Source: Parapedobacter lycopersici
GTDB lineage: Bacteria > Bacteroidota > Bacteroidia > Sphingobacteriales > Sphingobacteriaceae
NCBI RefSeq assembly: GCF_024643285.1
Contig: NZ_JAMSLW010000003.1
Span: forward strand, 472,787-536,786
DNA: 64,000 nucleotides
Reading direction: 5' to 3'
Shown: positions 34,266 to 44,469 of the stretch, piece after piece
Position numbering within the stretch: position 1 is the stretch's first letter
Layout: each line of letters begins with the position of its first letter
The notes under the pieces: model-generated
The model's database searches: none
The model's input: only the letters and a program-made list of their open reading frames with translations
Told to the model about the DNA's origin: nothing
Program-made: the position numbers and the translations under genes

Positions 34266-37061
34266 ATGAAACAATTATTCATCGCGCTGATTGTCATTAG
34301 TACCGGCTGGCTGTCGGCCGTCGCACAGGAGCAGGGATTTGCTGTTCAAGGCGTTGTAATCGATACGGTATCGGACGTCGGATTGGCACAGGCTTCCATT
34401 GTGTTGATGCAAGCACGTGATTCCATGCTTTACCGGTTTGCACGAACGGACCAGAGAGGAAATTTCCGAATCGACGGGTTAGCTGCCGGTGAATATTTGC
34501 TGATGGCCACATATCCGGAATATGCTGATTATGTGGAACAATTTACGCTGGACAGTGCCGTTGGGACGATCGATTTTGGCAGCCTGGGGTTGGTATTGCG
34601 GACGAAATTACTGGAGGAGGTACTGGTAAACCGCAGTCAGGCCATTACCATCCGCGGCGATACCACGGAATACGATGCAGCAAGTTTTGTGATCCAGCCC
34701 AATGCAAAGGTGGAGGACTTACTTAAGCAGCTGCCGGGTATTCAGGTCGACCAGGACGGCAAGATTACGGCGCAGGGACAGACCGTAAATAAGGTACTTG
34801 TGGATGGTGAAGAATTTTTTGGTGACGATCCCGTGCTGGTTACTCGCAACCTTCGGGGAGACATGGTTGACAAAGTCCAGCTGTACGACAAGCAAAGCGA
34901 CCAGGCCGAATTTACGGGAGTCGATGATGGAGAACGCACCAGAACACTAAACATTCAGTTGAAAGACGACCAGAAAAAAGGGTATTTCGGTAAAGTGGAT
35001 GCCGGTGCCGGTACCAACGACATGTACCAGGGACAGGTTATGTTTAACCGCTTTAACGACAAGCAGCGGTTTTCAACATTTGGTACCCTGGGCAATACCG
35101 GCCGTACAGGGTTGAACTGGCAGGATGCGCAACGGTACGCACCCTCCGGTTCAATGACGTTTATGGACGACGGAGGGATTATGTTCACATCGACCGGGGG
35201 CCAGGACGACATTGAATCGTGGAGTGGGCGCTACGACGGACAGGGAATTCCCTCCGCGCTCAACGGGGGCGTTTATTACAGCAACAAATGGAATGACGGC
35301 AGGCAGTCCATCAACGGGAATTACAAAATAGGAGAACTGAGCGTGAATGGATCGGGCGCTACGATAACCCAGAATGAATTGCCCGGCGGTGCGATCCACA
35401 CAGTAGCTGATCAGACCTTTGACCGGCGGATATTCCGGCAGCGGGGCGGGGCAATTTTCGAAACACAGTTTGATTCGACGTCGACACTGAAAGTAACGGT
35501 GGATGGGACATTGAAAAACGGGGAAACCGCGGCGTTTAATCAGTCGATGGGTACGGATGCCTTCGGTGGGATGCTCAATGAATCGATGCGTCGTACCACC
35601 AACGATACGGAAGGGCAGGACGCCTATCTGACAGCGTTGTGGACAAAGAAGCTACGTAAGCAGGGGCGGACGCTTTCCTGGGAGGTCAATGAAACTATTA
35701 ATCAAAGTAGGTCCAATGGTCGGCTGTATGCCGCAAACTCCTTTTACGCGGATGGCGTAATAGACAGCACCTCTCTCGTAGACCAAATGAAGGTAAATGA
35801 CAGCAGAAACTCCGTGTTTAATTCAAATATCACCTATTCGGAGCCGTTTACCAAAACGCTTTCCATGGTGGTGAATTACAGGCTTTCAGCGAACAACGGG
35901 ACCTCCCTCAGGCAATCTTTCAACGAAACCGGAACGGGAGGTTATACGGATCTGGACTCATTGTACAGCAATGATTTTAAATTAAACCAACTTGCCAATC
36001 AATTGGGGGCAATTCTTAATTTTCGGAAGGGGAAATCCACGCTTAATGTAGGCACCCGGATAAGCCGTGTGCAGTTTAACCAGACCGACCGGTATGCCGA
36101 CAATCACTTTGGGCGTAGTTTTACCAACCACAATCCGCAATTGACATGGCAATATCGTTTTTCGCAGCAGAAATCGCTTCGTTTTTCCTACAATGGCAAT
36201 AACACCCAGCCAACCATCAACCAGATACAGCCTGTGCGCGTAAACGATGATCCGTTAAATATTGTATTGGGAAACCCCAATCTGAAGCCTTCGTTTACTA
36301 ACCGGATTAACCTGAGTTACAACTCATTCAGGGTGATCGGAAATCAGTATATATATTTCTCCGGTAGTTTTTCCAATACCGGAAACCCCATCGTCAGCAA
36401 TGTGAACACCGATGCTGTCGGACGGAGTGTCCTTCAGTATGCCAATTTGAACGGGAAGTCGCCCATGAACTACAGCTTTTATTCCGGCTTCAGTAAGAAC
36501 ATCAAAAAGATCAATGTCGATGTTGGCGGTGGACTGGAGGCCAACGGCAATACCTATTACAATTTGACTAATGGGGAGCTGAACAAGACCCAAAATTCAA
36601 CTTATTCGGGTAACCTGACGATCCGGCAGTACATTCAGAAAAAATACGGTTTCAATATCAATTTCGGTCCGTCCTATACGTATAGCAGGGCATCATTGCA
36701 ACAGCAACGCAACAATGACGGATGGGGACTGAATGGACGCTTTGGTTTCAGCATCTTCCTGCCCTGGAAACTGGAAATCACATCCGAAGGCCGGTATACC
36801 TACACCGCACCTACGGCGCTGTTTGATGAAAATTTTGAGCAGTTTATTGTTGATGCTTCGGTCGGGAAGAAATTCCTTAAGGACGAGACACTCCGTTTTT
36901 CCATCGGGGTAAATGACCTGTTTAACCAGAACAGAGGTTTCAGCCGGTATGCCAATAACAACATGTTTACACAAAACAGTTACACCACGATTACCCGTTT
37001 CCTGTTATTTTCACTCACTTGGGATTTCAGTAAAATGGGAGGAGTATCCGTACAAAATTAA
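34266..37061 (+). CDS. TonB-dependent receptor-like outer-membrane barrel protein
   Basis: 931 residues: signal peptide (to about 20), a carboxypeptidase-regulatory-like domain (about 25-110, VQGVVIDTVSDVGLAQASIV), a plug-like domain (about 130-215, IQPNAKVEDLLKQLPGIQVDQDGKITAQGQ, then VNKVLVDGEEFFGDDP), then a long barrel. This is the outer-membrane beta-barrel subgroup often found beside GLPGLI proteins, distinct from SusC. It ends in GVSVQN, not an aromatic residue. The GLPGLI gene starts 5 bp downstream. Cargo is unknown; the operator shared with the BlaI/BlaR1 locus suggests response to that sensor. Confidence 0.9.
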   Translation: MKQLFIALIVISTGWLSAVAQEQGFAVQGVVIDTVSDVGLAQASIVLMQARDSMLYRFARTDQRGNFRIDGLAAGEYLLMATYPEYADYVEQFTLDSAVGTIDFGSLGLVLRTKLLEEVLVNRSQAITIRGDTTEYDAASFVIQPNAKVEDLLKQLPGIQVDQDGKITAQGQTVNKVLVDGEEFFGDDPVLVTRNLRGDMVDKVQLYDKQSDQAEFTGVDDGERTRTLNIQLKDDQKKGYFGKVDAGAGTNDMYQGQVMFNRFNDKQRFSTFGTLGNTGRTGLNWQDAQRYAPSGSMTFMDDGGIMFTSTGGQDDIESWSGRYDGQGIPSALNGGVYYSNKWNDGRQSINGNYKIGELSVNGSGATITQNELPGGAIHTVADQTFDRRIFRQRGGAIFETQFDSTSTLKVTVDGTLKNGETAAFNQSMGTDAFGGMLNESMRRTTNDTEGQDAYLTALWTKKLRKQGRTLSWEVNETINQSRSNGRLYAANSFYADGVIDSTSLVDQMKVNDSRNSVFNSNITYSEPFTKTLSMVVNYRLSANNGTSLRQSFNETGTGGYTDLDSLYSNDFKLNQLANQLGAILNFRKGKSTLNVGTRISRVQFNQTDRYADNHFGRSFTNHNPQLTWQYRFSQQKSLRFSYNGNNTQPTINQIQPVRVNDDPLNIVLGNPNLKPSFTNRINLSYNSFRVIGNQYIYFSGSFSNTGNPIVSNVNTDAVGRSVLQYANLNGKSPMNYSFYSGFSKNIKKINVDVGGGLEANGNTYYNLTNGELNKTQNSTYSGNLTIRQYIQKKYGFNINFGPSYTYSRASLQQQRNNDGWGLNGRFGFSIFLPWKLEITSEGRYTYTAPTALFDENFEQFIVDASVGKKFLKDETLRFSIGVNDLFNQNRGFSRYANNNMFTQNSYTTITRFLLFSLTWDFSKMGGVSVQN

Positions 37062-37066
37062 CGATC

Positions 37067-37849
37067 ATGAGAATCAAGATTTCCTTTCCGTTAGTCTGTT
37101 TGGTGGGTTTGATGCTTTCCTGCCAATTGCTACAAGCGCAATACGCACACTTTGTTAAACAGGGTGTAGTCGCGTTTGAGAAACGGGTGAATATGTATGC
37201 CAAGATCAAGAGCAGGGTGGGCAGCAATTCATTCATGGAGCAGGCTTTTGAACAATATCGGCGGAACAATCCGCAATTTAAGACATTCAAGTACCGTCTT
37301 GCCTTTGATGGCGACCGGACGCGCTTTTGGCCGCTGGATGATCAGGCTACGCCATCGGCCGGCTTTTTTGGTAACGACCCTTCCGTAGACCTGGGAAATA
37401 CCATCGTAGCCGACCTGCTCGCGGGGCAGCGCATCAGCCAGAAAAGTGTGTATGAGCAGACGTACCTCGTTACCGATAGCATCCGCCGTATCCAATGGCG
37501 TATTACCAACGAAACACGGGAAATTGCCGGTTACCAATGCCGCCGGGCCAATGCGGTGGTACTTGATTCCGTATACGTAGTTGCTTTCTATACCGACCAG
37601 ATTCCAGTATCGGGTGGCCCGGAATCATTTGCCGGGTTGCCGGGTATGATACTTGGTGTTGCGCTTCCCTACGAGAACACGACTTACTTTGCAACAAGTG
37701 TGGAAGACCGGCCTGTTACAGCTCAGGAACTGGAGGTGCCAAAAAGGGGTAAAGCGGTCAATTACGGTCAGCTGCGTGCCGAACTGGAAGCCAGCCTGAA
37801 AAACTGGGGCGATTACGCACAGGCGATACTTAAAGCGATGTTATTGTAG
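37067..37849 (+). CDS. GLPGLI family protein
   Basis: Secreted protein of 260 residues with signal peptide (PLVCLVGLMLSCQLLQAQ) and the family's naming motif here as FAGLPGMILGVALPYENT. The middle contains EIAGYQCRRANAVV and VVAFYTDQIPVSGGPESF, standard GLPGLI features. Such proteins sit beside TonB-type barrel genes in Bacteroidota, as here; their role is unknown. It converges with nuoN with 3 bp between the stops. Confidence 0.92.
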   Translation: MRIKISFPLVCLVGLMLSCQLLQAQYAHFVKQGVVAFEKRVNMYAKIKSRVGSNSFMEQAFEQYRRNNPQFKTFKYRLAFDGDRTRFWPLDDQATPSAGFFGNDPSVDLGNTIVADLLAGQRISQKSVYEQTYLVTDSIRRIQWRITNETREIAGYQCRRANAVVLDSVYVVAFYTDQIPVSGGPESFAGLPGMILGVALPYENTTYFATSVEDRPVTAQELEVPKRGKAVNYGQLRAELEASLKNWGDYAQAILKAMLL

Positions 37850-37852
37850 GGG

Positions 37853-39352
37853 CTACCCAAACCAGTTGGTTAGCCATTGCGGAAAAATGCCAAACACGAG
37901 GGTGGCACCGGATAAGATCACGATTAGCCACAGCAGTCCGCCAGACAACGGGGCGGTTTCCATGGTCTGGTCGGCATCCGGCTTTTTCAGAAAAGCATTT
38001 AATGGTACTTTAAAATAATAAAACAGCGAAATGACCGTAGTGAGTGCTCCCACGATTAGCAGACCGATCATACCCGGATTACCGGTTGCCTGCCACCGTT
38101 CAAATACAACTGAAAATATCAGTAGCTTACTTACAAATCCCGCAGTAGGGGGGATACCCGTCAGCGAGATCACGAGAATCACGAAACAGACCATGGCAAG
38201 CGGAACGCGTTTGCCCAAACCGTTGTATGCGGCAAGGTCGGTAGCGCCCGTCCGGGATTCAATATGATCAGCGAGCATGAATACCCCCATATTCATAATT
38301 GTATATACCGCAAGGTAAAACAGCAGGACCGTATAATCACCTGCGGAATAAGCCAGCGCCGCCATCATCAGGAAACCGGTGTGTCCGATGGATGAATACG
38401 CCATCATACGCTTCACATTTGCCTGACGCAGGGCAGCCAGGTTACCCAATAACATGGTGGCAATGGCAGCCACGAGCAGCATGGTATGCAGCGACTGCGC
38501 CGGGGCGCTGCTTTCCGGCCAGGCATACAGTATCCGCACCAGCATCGCCATCCCCGCAATTTTTGGAGCGGTCGAAAGAAATGCGGTCACGGGAGTGGGA
38601 GCCCCCTGGTAGACATCCGGACTCCAGAAATGGAAAGGTACAAAGGATAGTTTGAACCCGATACCCGTAAAGACCAGCAACAATGCCAGTGTGGTCAGCA
38701 GCGGAGGTGTGGCCGTCAACCCGTCGATAAAAGGTTGCGCCGTGAACTCCAGGCTGCCTGTGAAGCCGTATAGCAACGACAGTCCATATAACATGACCGC
38801 AGAGCACACCGCCCCGAATAACGCATATTTCATCGCAGCTTCCGTCTGCCGCGCTTCCTTGGCGAGGTAACCCACCATAATATAGGAGCCAATGGAGACC
38901 AGTTCGATGGCAACAAACAACATCAGCCAATGTGTAGCCATCACCATCAGGTTAAGCCCGATGTGAACCGCAATCAGCACGCTGTATAAATCAGCCGTTT
39001 TTTTCCGGTGTGCGGTAAAATCCGGGTTGGCAACAATCGATAGTGCAAACAAAATGCATGCGGCGGCGATGAATATCCGGATATATCCGGCAAAGGCGTC
39101 GGGCAGTACCGTGCCAAAGAGCAGATTTTCCGCAGCCGGTGTACGCAGTTCCAGTCCGCTGCATACGGCCGCTGCAATCATGCCGAGCAGCGCAACAGCC
39201 AACGTGCTGTGCCGCCACAGCCGGTCAACAAATACACCCGAAAAAATACTGAGAACGAATGCGGCGATCAGCACCAGTTCAGGCAGTAAGCCCGGTAATC
39301 CGGAAATGACCTGATCCAGTAATGATGTGATATGGAACTGTGTTGCCTGCAT
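37853..39352 (-). CDS. nuoN: NADH-quinone oxidoreductase subunit N
   Basis: Antiporter-like membrane subunit of Complex I. 499 residues and about 14 helices; the transport-helix lysine/histidine region includes GIGFKLSFVPFHFWSPDVYQGAPTPVTAFLS and QANVKRMMAYSSIGHTGF. Last gene of the nuoHIJKLMN run. Confidence 0.96.
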   Translation of the reverse strand: MQATQFHITSLLDQVISGLPGLLPELVLIAAFVLSIFSGVFVDRLWRHSTLAVALLGMIAAAVCSGLELRTPAAENLLFGTVLPDAFAGYIRIFIAAACILFALSIVANPDFTAHRKKTADLYSVLIAVHIGLNLMVMATHWLMLFVAIELVSIGSYIMVGYLAKEARQTEAAMKYALFGAVCSAVMLYGLSLLYGFTGSLEFTAQPFIDGLTATPPLLTTLALLLVFTGIGFKLSFVPFHFWSPDVYQGAPTPVTAFLSTAPKIAGMAMLVRILYAWPESSAPAQSLHTMLLVAAIATMLLGNLAALRQANVKRMMAYSSIGHTGFLMMAALAYSAGDYTVLLFYLAVYTIMNMGVFMLADHIESRTGATDLAAYNGLGKRVPLAMVCFVILVISLTGIPPTAGFVSKLLIFSVVFERWQATGNPGMIGLLIVGALTTVISLFYYFKVPLNAFLKKPDADQTMETAPLSGGLLWLIVILSGATLVFGIFPQWLTNWFG

Positions 39353-39358
39353 AGCCTG

Positions 39359-40963
39359 TTAGCCTCCGGTTACCAACGATACCAGCGCCAGCACCGAGGC
39401 GTTGATTTTTTCCAATGCAAATGCTGGATAAATCCCCAGTGTCAGTGCCAGCATCAGCATGGGCAGCATGATCAGGGTTTCCCGTGTACTGGTGTCCTTC
39501 AGCACCGCCAGCCATTCCTGGCCGCCTTTAAACCGGGGTTGGCCAAAAAACATCCGTTGCAGGGTCCACAGAAAATAAGCAGCACTGAGCAGAATACCCA
39601 CCGAACCTGCAATAGCCATCCACCGGGGCAAAACACCATGGGCACTTTCCGAATTGAAGGTTCCGATGATAACAAAAGCTTCGCCGATAAAAGCAGAAAA
39701 TCCCGGCAATCCCAATGAGGCAAAGAACGTCATCGCCACCAGCGCCGTATAACGGGGCATTGTTGATGCCAATCCCCGGAAATGGTAAATATCACGGTCG
39801 TGTACCCGGTCGTAAAGCACCCCGACTAGAAAAAACAGTGCTGCCGATAGAAAACCGTGGCTGATCATCTGGAAAATTCCGCCAGCCAGTCCTTCTGCCG
39901 TGAGCGATGCGGCGCCGAGCAGCACAAACCCCATGTGTGATACCGAAGAATAGGCGATCATGCGTTTCAGGTCGCGTTGCGCCAGGGCAACAAACGCTCC
40001 ATACAGGATGGACACGACGCCGATCAGTCCGAGCCACCAGGCCGATTGAAGGGCCATATCGGGAAAAATACCAAAGCAGATGCGTAGAATGCCATATCCT
40101 CCTATTTTGAGCAATATCCCCGCCAGGATAATGGATATTGGTGTAGGGGCTTCCACGTGGGCATCGGGGAGCCAGGTATGCAACGGCACGATGGGCACTT
40201 TGATGGCGAACGCCACAAAAAGTACAATGAAAGCCAGTAGCCGTGCCGGCACACCAAACAACTGATTTTCGGCTAACCAGGAAAATAGGCTATTAGGTGC
40301 ATAATTGCCCGGATCCATCATGTGCAGCATGTTGAATGTATGTGCACCGGTTTCCGGATTGGTCACGGAGAAATACAGTCCCACGATAACCAGGAGCATG
40401 AACACCGATCCGAATAACGTATAAAGGAAAAATTTAATGGCTGCATACTCCCGCCTGGCACCCCCCCATATCCCGATGAGGAAGTACAGTGGCAGCAGCA
40501 TCAGTTCGTAAAACACATAAAACAGGAAGAAATCGAGTGCCGAAAAGACACCCATTACCGCCATATTGAGGATCATCAGCAGTACAAAATAGCCTTTCAG
40601 CTGTTTCTGCATGTTCCAGGAAGCGCCTATGGCGATGATCATAATCAGCGCTGTTAAAAAGAGGAACGGCATGGAAAGTCCGTCGACCCCGATAAAGTAG
40701 TCGATTTCCAACCTGCCCATACCTCCCATATCCAACCGGATCCACGGCAGATGCTCCTTAAACTGATAGAGGCGTTCCTCGGTAATGCCGGCTCCTTTCG
40801 GGTGAAACCGATAATACATATATCCGCTCAGCAGCAATTGCAAGCCTCCCGTGACCAGTGCAATATACTTGTATGCCGCTTTTTGGACAGTAGGGATAAG
40901 CAGCATCACCACGGCAGCCAGCAGCGGCAGAAAAATGAGTATGGATAACAAGTGCGGATTCAT
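39359..40963 (-). CDS. nuoM: NADH-quinone oxidoreductase subunit M
   Basis: Antiporter-like subunit of Complex I. 534 residues, about 14 helices; key stretches are FFLFYVFYELMLLPLYFLIG (with the essential Glu), FAIKVPIVPLHTWLPDAHVEAPTPISIILAG and QRDLKRMIAYSSVSHMGF. The start overlaps the nuoL stop by 4 bases (ATGA), so the two are coupled. Confidence 0.97.
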   Translation of the reverse strand: MNPHLLSILIFLPLLAAVVMLLIPTVQKAAYKYIALVTGGLQLLLSGYMYYRFHPKGAGITEERLYQFKEHLPWIRLDMGGMGRLEIDYFIGVDGLSMPFLFLTALIMIIAIGASWNMQKQLKGYFVLLMILNMAVMGVFSALDFFLFYVFYELMLLPLYFLIGIWGGARREYAAIKFFLYTLFGSVFMLLVIVGLYFSVTNPETGAHTFNMLHMMDPGNYAPNSLFSWLAENQLFGVPARLLAFIVLFVAFAIKVPIVPLHTWLPDAHVEAPTPISIILAGILLKIGGYGILRICFGIFPDMALQSAWWLGLIGVVSILYGAFVALAQRDLKRMIAYSSVSHMGFVLLGAASLTAEGLAGGIFQMISHGFLSAALFFLVGVLYDRVHDRDIYHFRGLASTMPRYTALVAMTFFASLGLPGFSAFIGEAFVIIGTFNSESAHGVLPRWMAIAGSVGILLSAAYFLWTLQRMFFGQPRFKGGQEWLAVLKDTSTRETLIMLPMLMLALTLGIYPAFALEKINASVLALVSLVTGG

Positions 40964-42996
40964 GCGTGAATGATCATTTGATAGAGCAAAACTATCAATA
41001 CTATAAAAAACATGGTAAATAAATAATACTGTACCCTTCCCGTCTGTGTCCGTCGAAGCACATTACCCAGCCCATAGGCTATTTTACCGATCAGCCGCAC
41101 CGTACCATCCACCACATATTGGTCCATCCACCCGGCCAATGCTGCCAGTAATCGGCCCAACCGGCCCAGTCCGTCAATCGTCCCATCTACCAAATACCGG
41201 TCAGCCTCCCTTAACACATGAGACAACCGCAATACAGGTGATATGACCGCTAGGTCATAAAGTTTATCCAGATATCCCTGATTGAGCGACAATTTGTATA
41301 ACAGCCCCGTCGTCCGCAATGGATAAGCGCCTTTTACATACCATTTCCAGGCCAACCAGGCCATCAGCAGCGCAATGAGCGTAGCGGTAACCGGAACCAG
41401 CGTGTGCGCGGCAGGGAGGGTAGGCGGCAGGGTGTCCGGTACCATTCCCTGGGTCAGCCACGCCCGGCCTACATCGAAGGGGTGCAGCGAAAATACGAGG
41501 AACAGCGAGCAGGCGGCCAGGAATAGCATGGGCACCAGCATCCATTTACCCACTTCGTGAATCTGTGTTAACCGGTCGATAGCCGGCGGTGCCACGAATA
41601 CTTTAAAAATCAGCCGGGCAATATAAAAGGCAGTCAGTCCAGCGGCTGCAAACAGGAAATAGGGCAGTAACCGGAGCAAGCCCGGCTGAATGGCACCCCA
41701 TTCCAATGCGTGAACCAACAGGGCATCTTTGGAGAGAAATCCGCCCGTCAGCGGAAAACCGCCCAAGGCGAGGGCAGCAATTGCCATCACCGTAAAGGTA
41801 AGAGGCATCTGCCGTCTGAGTCCGCCCATACCACGGATATCCTGCGGGTCGATCTCCAGCCCGTATTGCTTATTCAGGTGCTGCATTTCGTGGATGACTG
41901 CACCGGCGGCCAGGAACAACAGGCATTTGAAGAATGCATGGGTAGCCAGGTGGAATAGGGCGGCATGATAAGCGCCCATGCCAATGCCGGCAACCATGAA
42001 CCCAAGCTGTGAAATCGTTGAGAAAGCCAGTATCTTTTTAATGTCGTATTGGGTCAATGCAAAGTATGCCGCCATGCAGGCCGTGAAGACACCGATACAG
42101 GCCATCACCATAAGCGCGGTTCCGTTAAACAGCGGAAATATCCGCGCCAGCAGGAATACCCCCGCGGCCACCATGGTTGCGGCATGGATAAGTGACGACA
42201 CTGCTGTGGGACCCTCCATGGCATCGGGCAACCATACATGGAGCGGAAACTGTGCCGATTTGGCGATTGCACCCAGCAAAAAGGCCAGTCCACTTAAGGT
42301 AAGCCAGATGGCCGGCATGGAACGGCCGGAGGCTATCCATTGGCCATCCGCCACTACAGATGCTGCAACAAGGCCATGCGGATCAAAGAGGGTGCGGATG
42401 TCCAGGGTGCCGAACTGCGCGTACAAAATGGCGATGCCGATCAATAACCCAATATCCCCGATGCGGTTGACAATAAACGCCTTTTTATTTGCCTGCACGG
42501 CCGTATCCCGCGTAAACCAGAACCCAATGAGCAGGTAAGAGGCGAATCCAACCAGTTCCCAGCAGACGTATAGGAGAAACAGGTTGTCGGCCACTACCAA
42601 CGCCATCATCGCAAAGCAGAATAGCCCCAGGTACATCCAGTAGCGGTGAATACCCGGATCGCCTTTCATGTAGGCCACGGAATAGAGGTGTACCGGCAAC
42701 GCGATCAGCGGTACAAGCAGCAGCATGAGTACCGACTGGTTATCAAGCAGCAATCCTACGTGAAACGGCGTTTCGCCGATAACAAACCACTGCCATTGCC
42801 CGTGCACCGGGGCATTACCCCACACCTGGGCGAATACGTAGGCTGCAGTCAACAGGCTGCCGGCAATTGCAGTAATGGCAATTGCACCGCTTTGGCTCCG
42901 CCTGCCCGCTATTGCCGATAACAGCGACCCTGCAAAAGGAAGCAAGACAGCTGCAAGAGCTACAAATGGGAGATATGTCACTGAGGGCTGCGGCAA
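40960..42996 (-). CDS. nuoL: NADH-quinone oxidoreductase subunit L
   Basis: The largest antiporter-like subunit with the long lateral helix. 678 residues, slightly longer than the usual 610-660. Motifs: FLLYVCWELVGFASYLLIGFWF, IAKSAQFPLHVWLPDAMEGPTAVSSLIHAATMVAAGVFLL, QYDIKKILAFSTISQLGFM. The C-terminal part holds the amphipathic helix and a final membrane helix (YYLFTMFFIVLIVLLYQMII). nuoK lies 4 bp upstream. Confidence 0.97.
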   Translation of the reverse strand: MPQPSVTYLPFVALAAVLLPFAGSLLSAIAGRRSQSGAIAITAIAGSLLTAAYVFAQVWGNAPVHGQWQWFVIGETPFHVGLLLDNQSVLMLLLVPLIALPVHLYSVAYMKGDPGIHRYWMYLGLFCFAMMALVVADNLFLLYVCWELVGFASYLLIGFWFTRDTAVQANKKAFIVNRIGDIGLLIGIAILYAQFGTLDIRTLFDPHGLVAASVVADGQWIASGRSMPAIWLTLSGLAFLLGAIAKSAQFPLHVWLPDAMEGPTAVSSLIHAATMVAAGVFLLARIFPLFNGTALMVMACIGVFTACMAAYFALTQYDIKKILAFSTISQLGFMVAGIGMGAYHAALFHLATHAFFKCLLFLAAGAVIHEMQHLNKQYGLEIDPQDIRGMGGLRRQMPLTFTVMAIAALALGGFPLTGGFLSKDALLVHALEWGAIQPGLLRLLPYFLFAAAGLTAFYIARLIFKVFVAPPAIDRLTQIHEVGKWMLVPMLFLAACSLFLVFSLHPFDVGRAWLTQGMVPDTLPPTLPAAHTLVPVTATLIALLMAWLAWKWYVKGAYPLRTTGLLYKLSLNQGYLDKLYDLAVISPVLRLSHVLREADRYLVDGTIDGLGRLGRLLAALAGWMDQYVVDGTVRLIGKIAYGLGNVLRRTQTGRVQYYLFTMFFIVLIVLLYQMIIHA

Positions 42997-43000
42997 GGTG

Positions 43001-43309
43001 TTATTTTTCTTTTAGATCGCGGATATCTTCCGGGTTAATGGTCTTATAGTGCTGGTATACGTTCAGGATGATGGCCAGTGCCACGGCAACCCCTGCGGCA
43101 GCCAGCACAATCGCAAACACCGCAAATACCTGCCCCCCATAATGCGTACTGTCGTATCGGCCAAAAGCAACGAGGTTCAGTATCGCGGCGTTGATGATCA
43201 GTTCGATTCCCACCAATACCATAATGGCGTTTCGCCGCGCCAGTACAGCATACATACCCGCCGCAAAAATGCAGGCGCTGACGACTAGGAAATGCGTAAG
43301 TGTAATCAT
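43001..43309 (-). CDS. nuoK: NADH-quinone oxidoreductase subunit K
   Basis: Small membrane subunit of 102 residues with three helices; the conserved membrane glutamate is in VGIELIINAAILNLVAF and a second in the AVLARRNAIMVL region precedes it. It overlaps nuoJ by 4 bases. Confidence 0.95.
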   Translation of the reverse strand: MITLTHFLVVSACIFAAGMYAVLARRNAIMVLVGIELIINAAILNLVAFGRYDSTHYGGQVFAVFAIVLAAAGVAVALAIILNVYQHYKTINPEDIRDLKEK

Positions 43310-43851
43310 GTCTGGCCTCCTTTCCTTGCCAGGTGGGCGGCCCCCATAAGGGCCATCATCAACAATACAGAAATCACTTCAAAGGGGAGGAGGTAGCGCG
43401 TCATCAGGTGGATACCCAGGTGCTGCACAGTACGGTCCGTTGGCGTGATTACAGTGCCTGCCTCGCGTGCGGCCGCAATCCATTGCGGTTCATGCCGGTC
43501 AAATTGCAGGGCGGCATACAATAACACACCCAGAAACAGCAGCGCAACGGTCAGCGCCTGCCATACCGGGAGCGCAAAAAAGTGCGAGGTACCGGCCTGG
43601 AGCTGGTTCAGCAGTTCCTTGTTGGATAACATGAAAGCAAACAGCAACAGCACCAATACACCACCCACGTAGATCAGAATTTGCGTGAGCGCCACGAAAT
43701 CGGCCAGGGCAAACACATATAAACCCGCCATGGCAAACAACACCACAAAAAACAGGAATAATGCACGGGCTATATTGCGCATGCTTACCAGGATAAATGA
43801 GGTGCCCACCGCGACGGTTGCAAAGCAATAGAACAATATACTTTCCATCAT
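43306..43851 (-). CDS. nuoJ: NADH-quinone oxidoreductase subunit J
   Basis: Membrane subunit of 181 residues with five helices; the typical NuoJ stretch FVALTQILIYVGGVLVLLLFAFML is present. It overlaps nuoI at the 5' end and nuoK at the 3' end by 4 bases each, showing tight translational coupling. Confidence 0.94.
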   Translation of the reverse strand: MMESILFYCFATVAVGTSFILVSMRNIARALFLFFVVLFAMAGLYVFALADFVALTQILIYVGGVLVLLLFAFMLSNKELLNQLQAGTSHFFALPVWQALTVALLFLGVLLYAALQFDRHEPQWIAAAREAGTVITPTDRTVQHLGIHLMTRYLLPFEVISVLLMMALMGAAHLARKGGQT

Positions 43852-44408
43852 TTATGCTTTGCTGCCTCCTTCTCAGCCTGAAACCGGGTCCATTCCTGCT
43901 TTCTGGCGTCCACCTCTTCGGGCGTCATGTCCGAAAAGGAATAAGTCAGCTCCGCAAGTTGGAACGTACTCCGGTCATATTGGTCGGTCATGGTAATACA
44001 TTCGGTAGGGCATACCACCGTGCAAAGTCCGCAGTACATGCATTTGGCCATGTCAATATCAAACTTGGCAGCATACAGCCGTTTCACACTGCCGTCCGAT
44101 GTCTTTCCGATCACGCCGGTGGCTTTCACCGCATCGATAGTGATGCAGTCGACGGGGCAGGCCTTGGCGCATAGGTCGCATACGATGCAGTCGTCGATTT
44201 CGACGTCCAGCTGATAACGGGCTACCTCGGGGATCGGCATTTTGGTTTTTGGAAACTGTACCGTGGTAACCCCTTCCTGCTGGTCGAAATAGGACGCTTT
44301 ACGCACATCCACTTCCCTGCGCGACCGGCGTGCGCCAAAGAAGTGCCGCAGGGTTATTGTTAACCCTTTTACTGCGGTAACGAATGCCTGTAAAGCCGTC
44401 TTTAACAT
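43848..44408 (-). CDS. nuoI: NADH-quinone oxidoreductase subunit I
   Basis: Peripheral iron-sulfur subunit carrying clusters N6a and N6b. 186 residues with two 4Fe-4S motifs, CIVCDLCAKACPVDC and CMYCGLCTVVCPTEC. The C-terminal tail is charged (QEWTRFQAEKEAAKHK). A 61-bp gap separates it from nuoH. Confidence 0.97.
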   Translation of the reverse strand: MLKTALQAFVTAVKGLTITLRHFFGARRSRREVDVRKASYFDQQEGVTTVQFPKTKMPIPEVARYQLDVEIDDCIVCDLCAKACPVDCITIDAVKATGVIGKTSDGSVKRLYAAKFDIDMAKCMYCGLCTVVCPTECITMTDQYDRSTFQLAELTYSFSDMTPEEVDARKQEWTRFQAEKEAAKHK

Positions 44409-44469
44409 TTCTTTATAAGCTTGTATTCACGGATACTTTTGACTGCAAAAGTACCCAATCAGTCCTTGA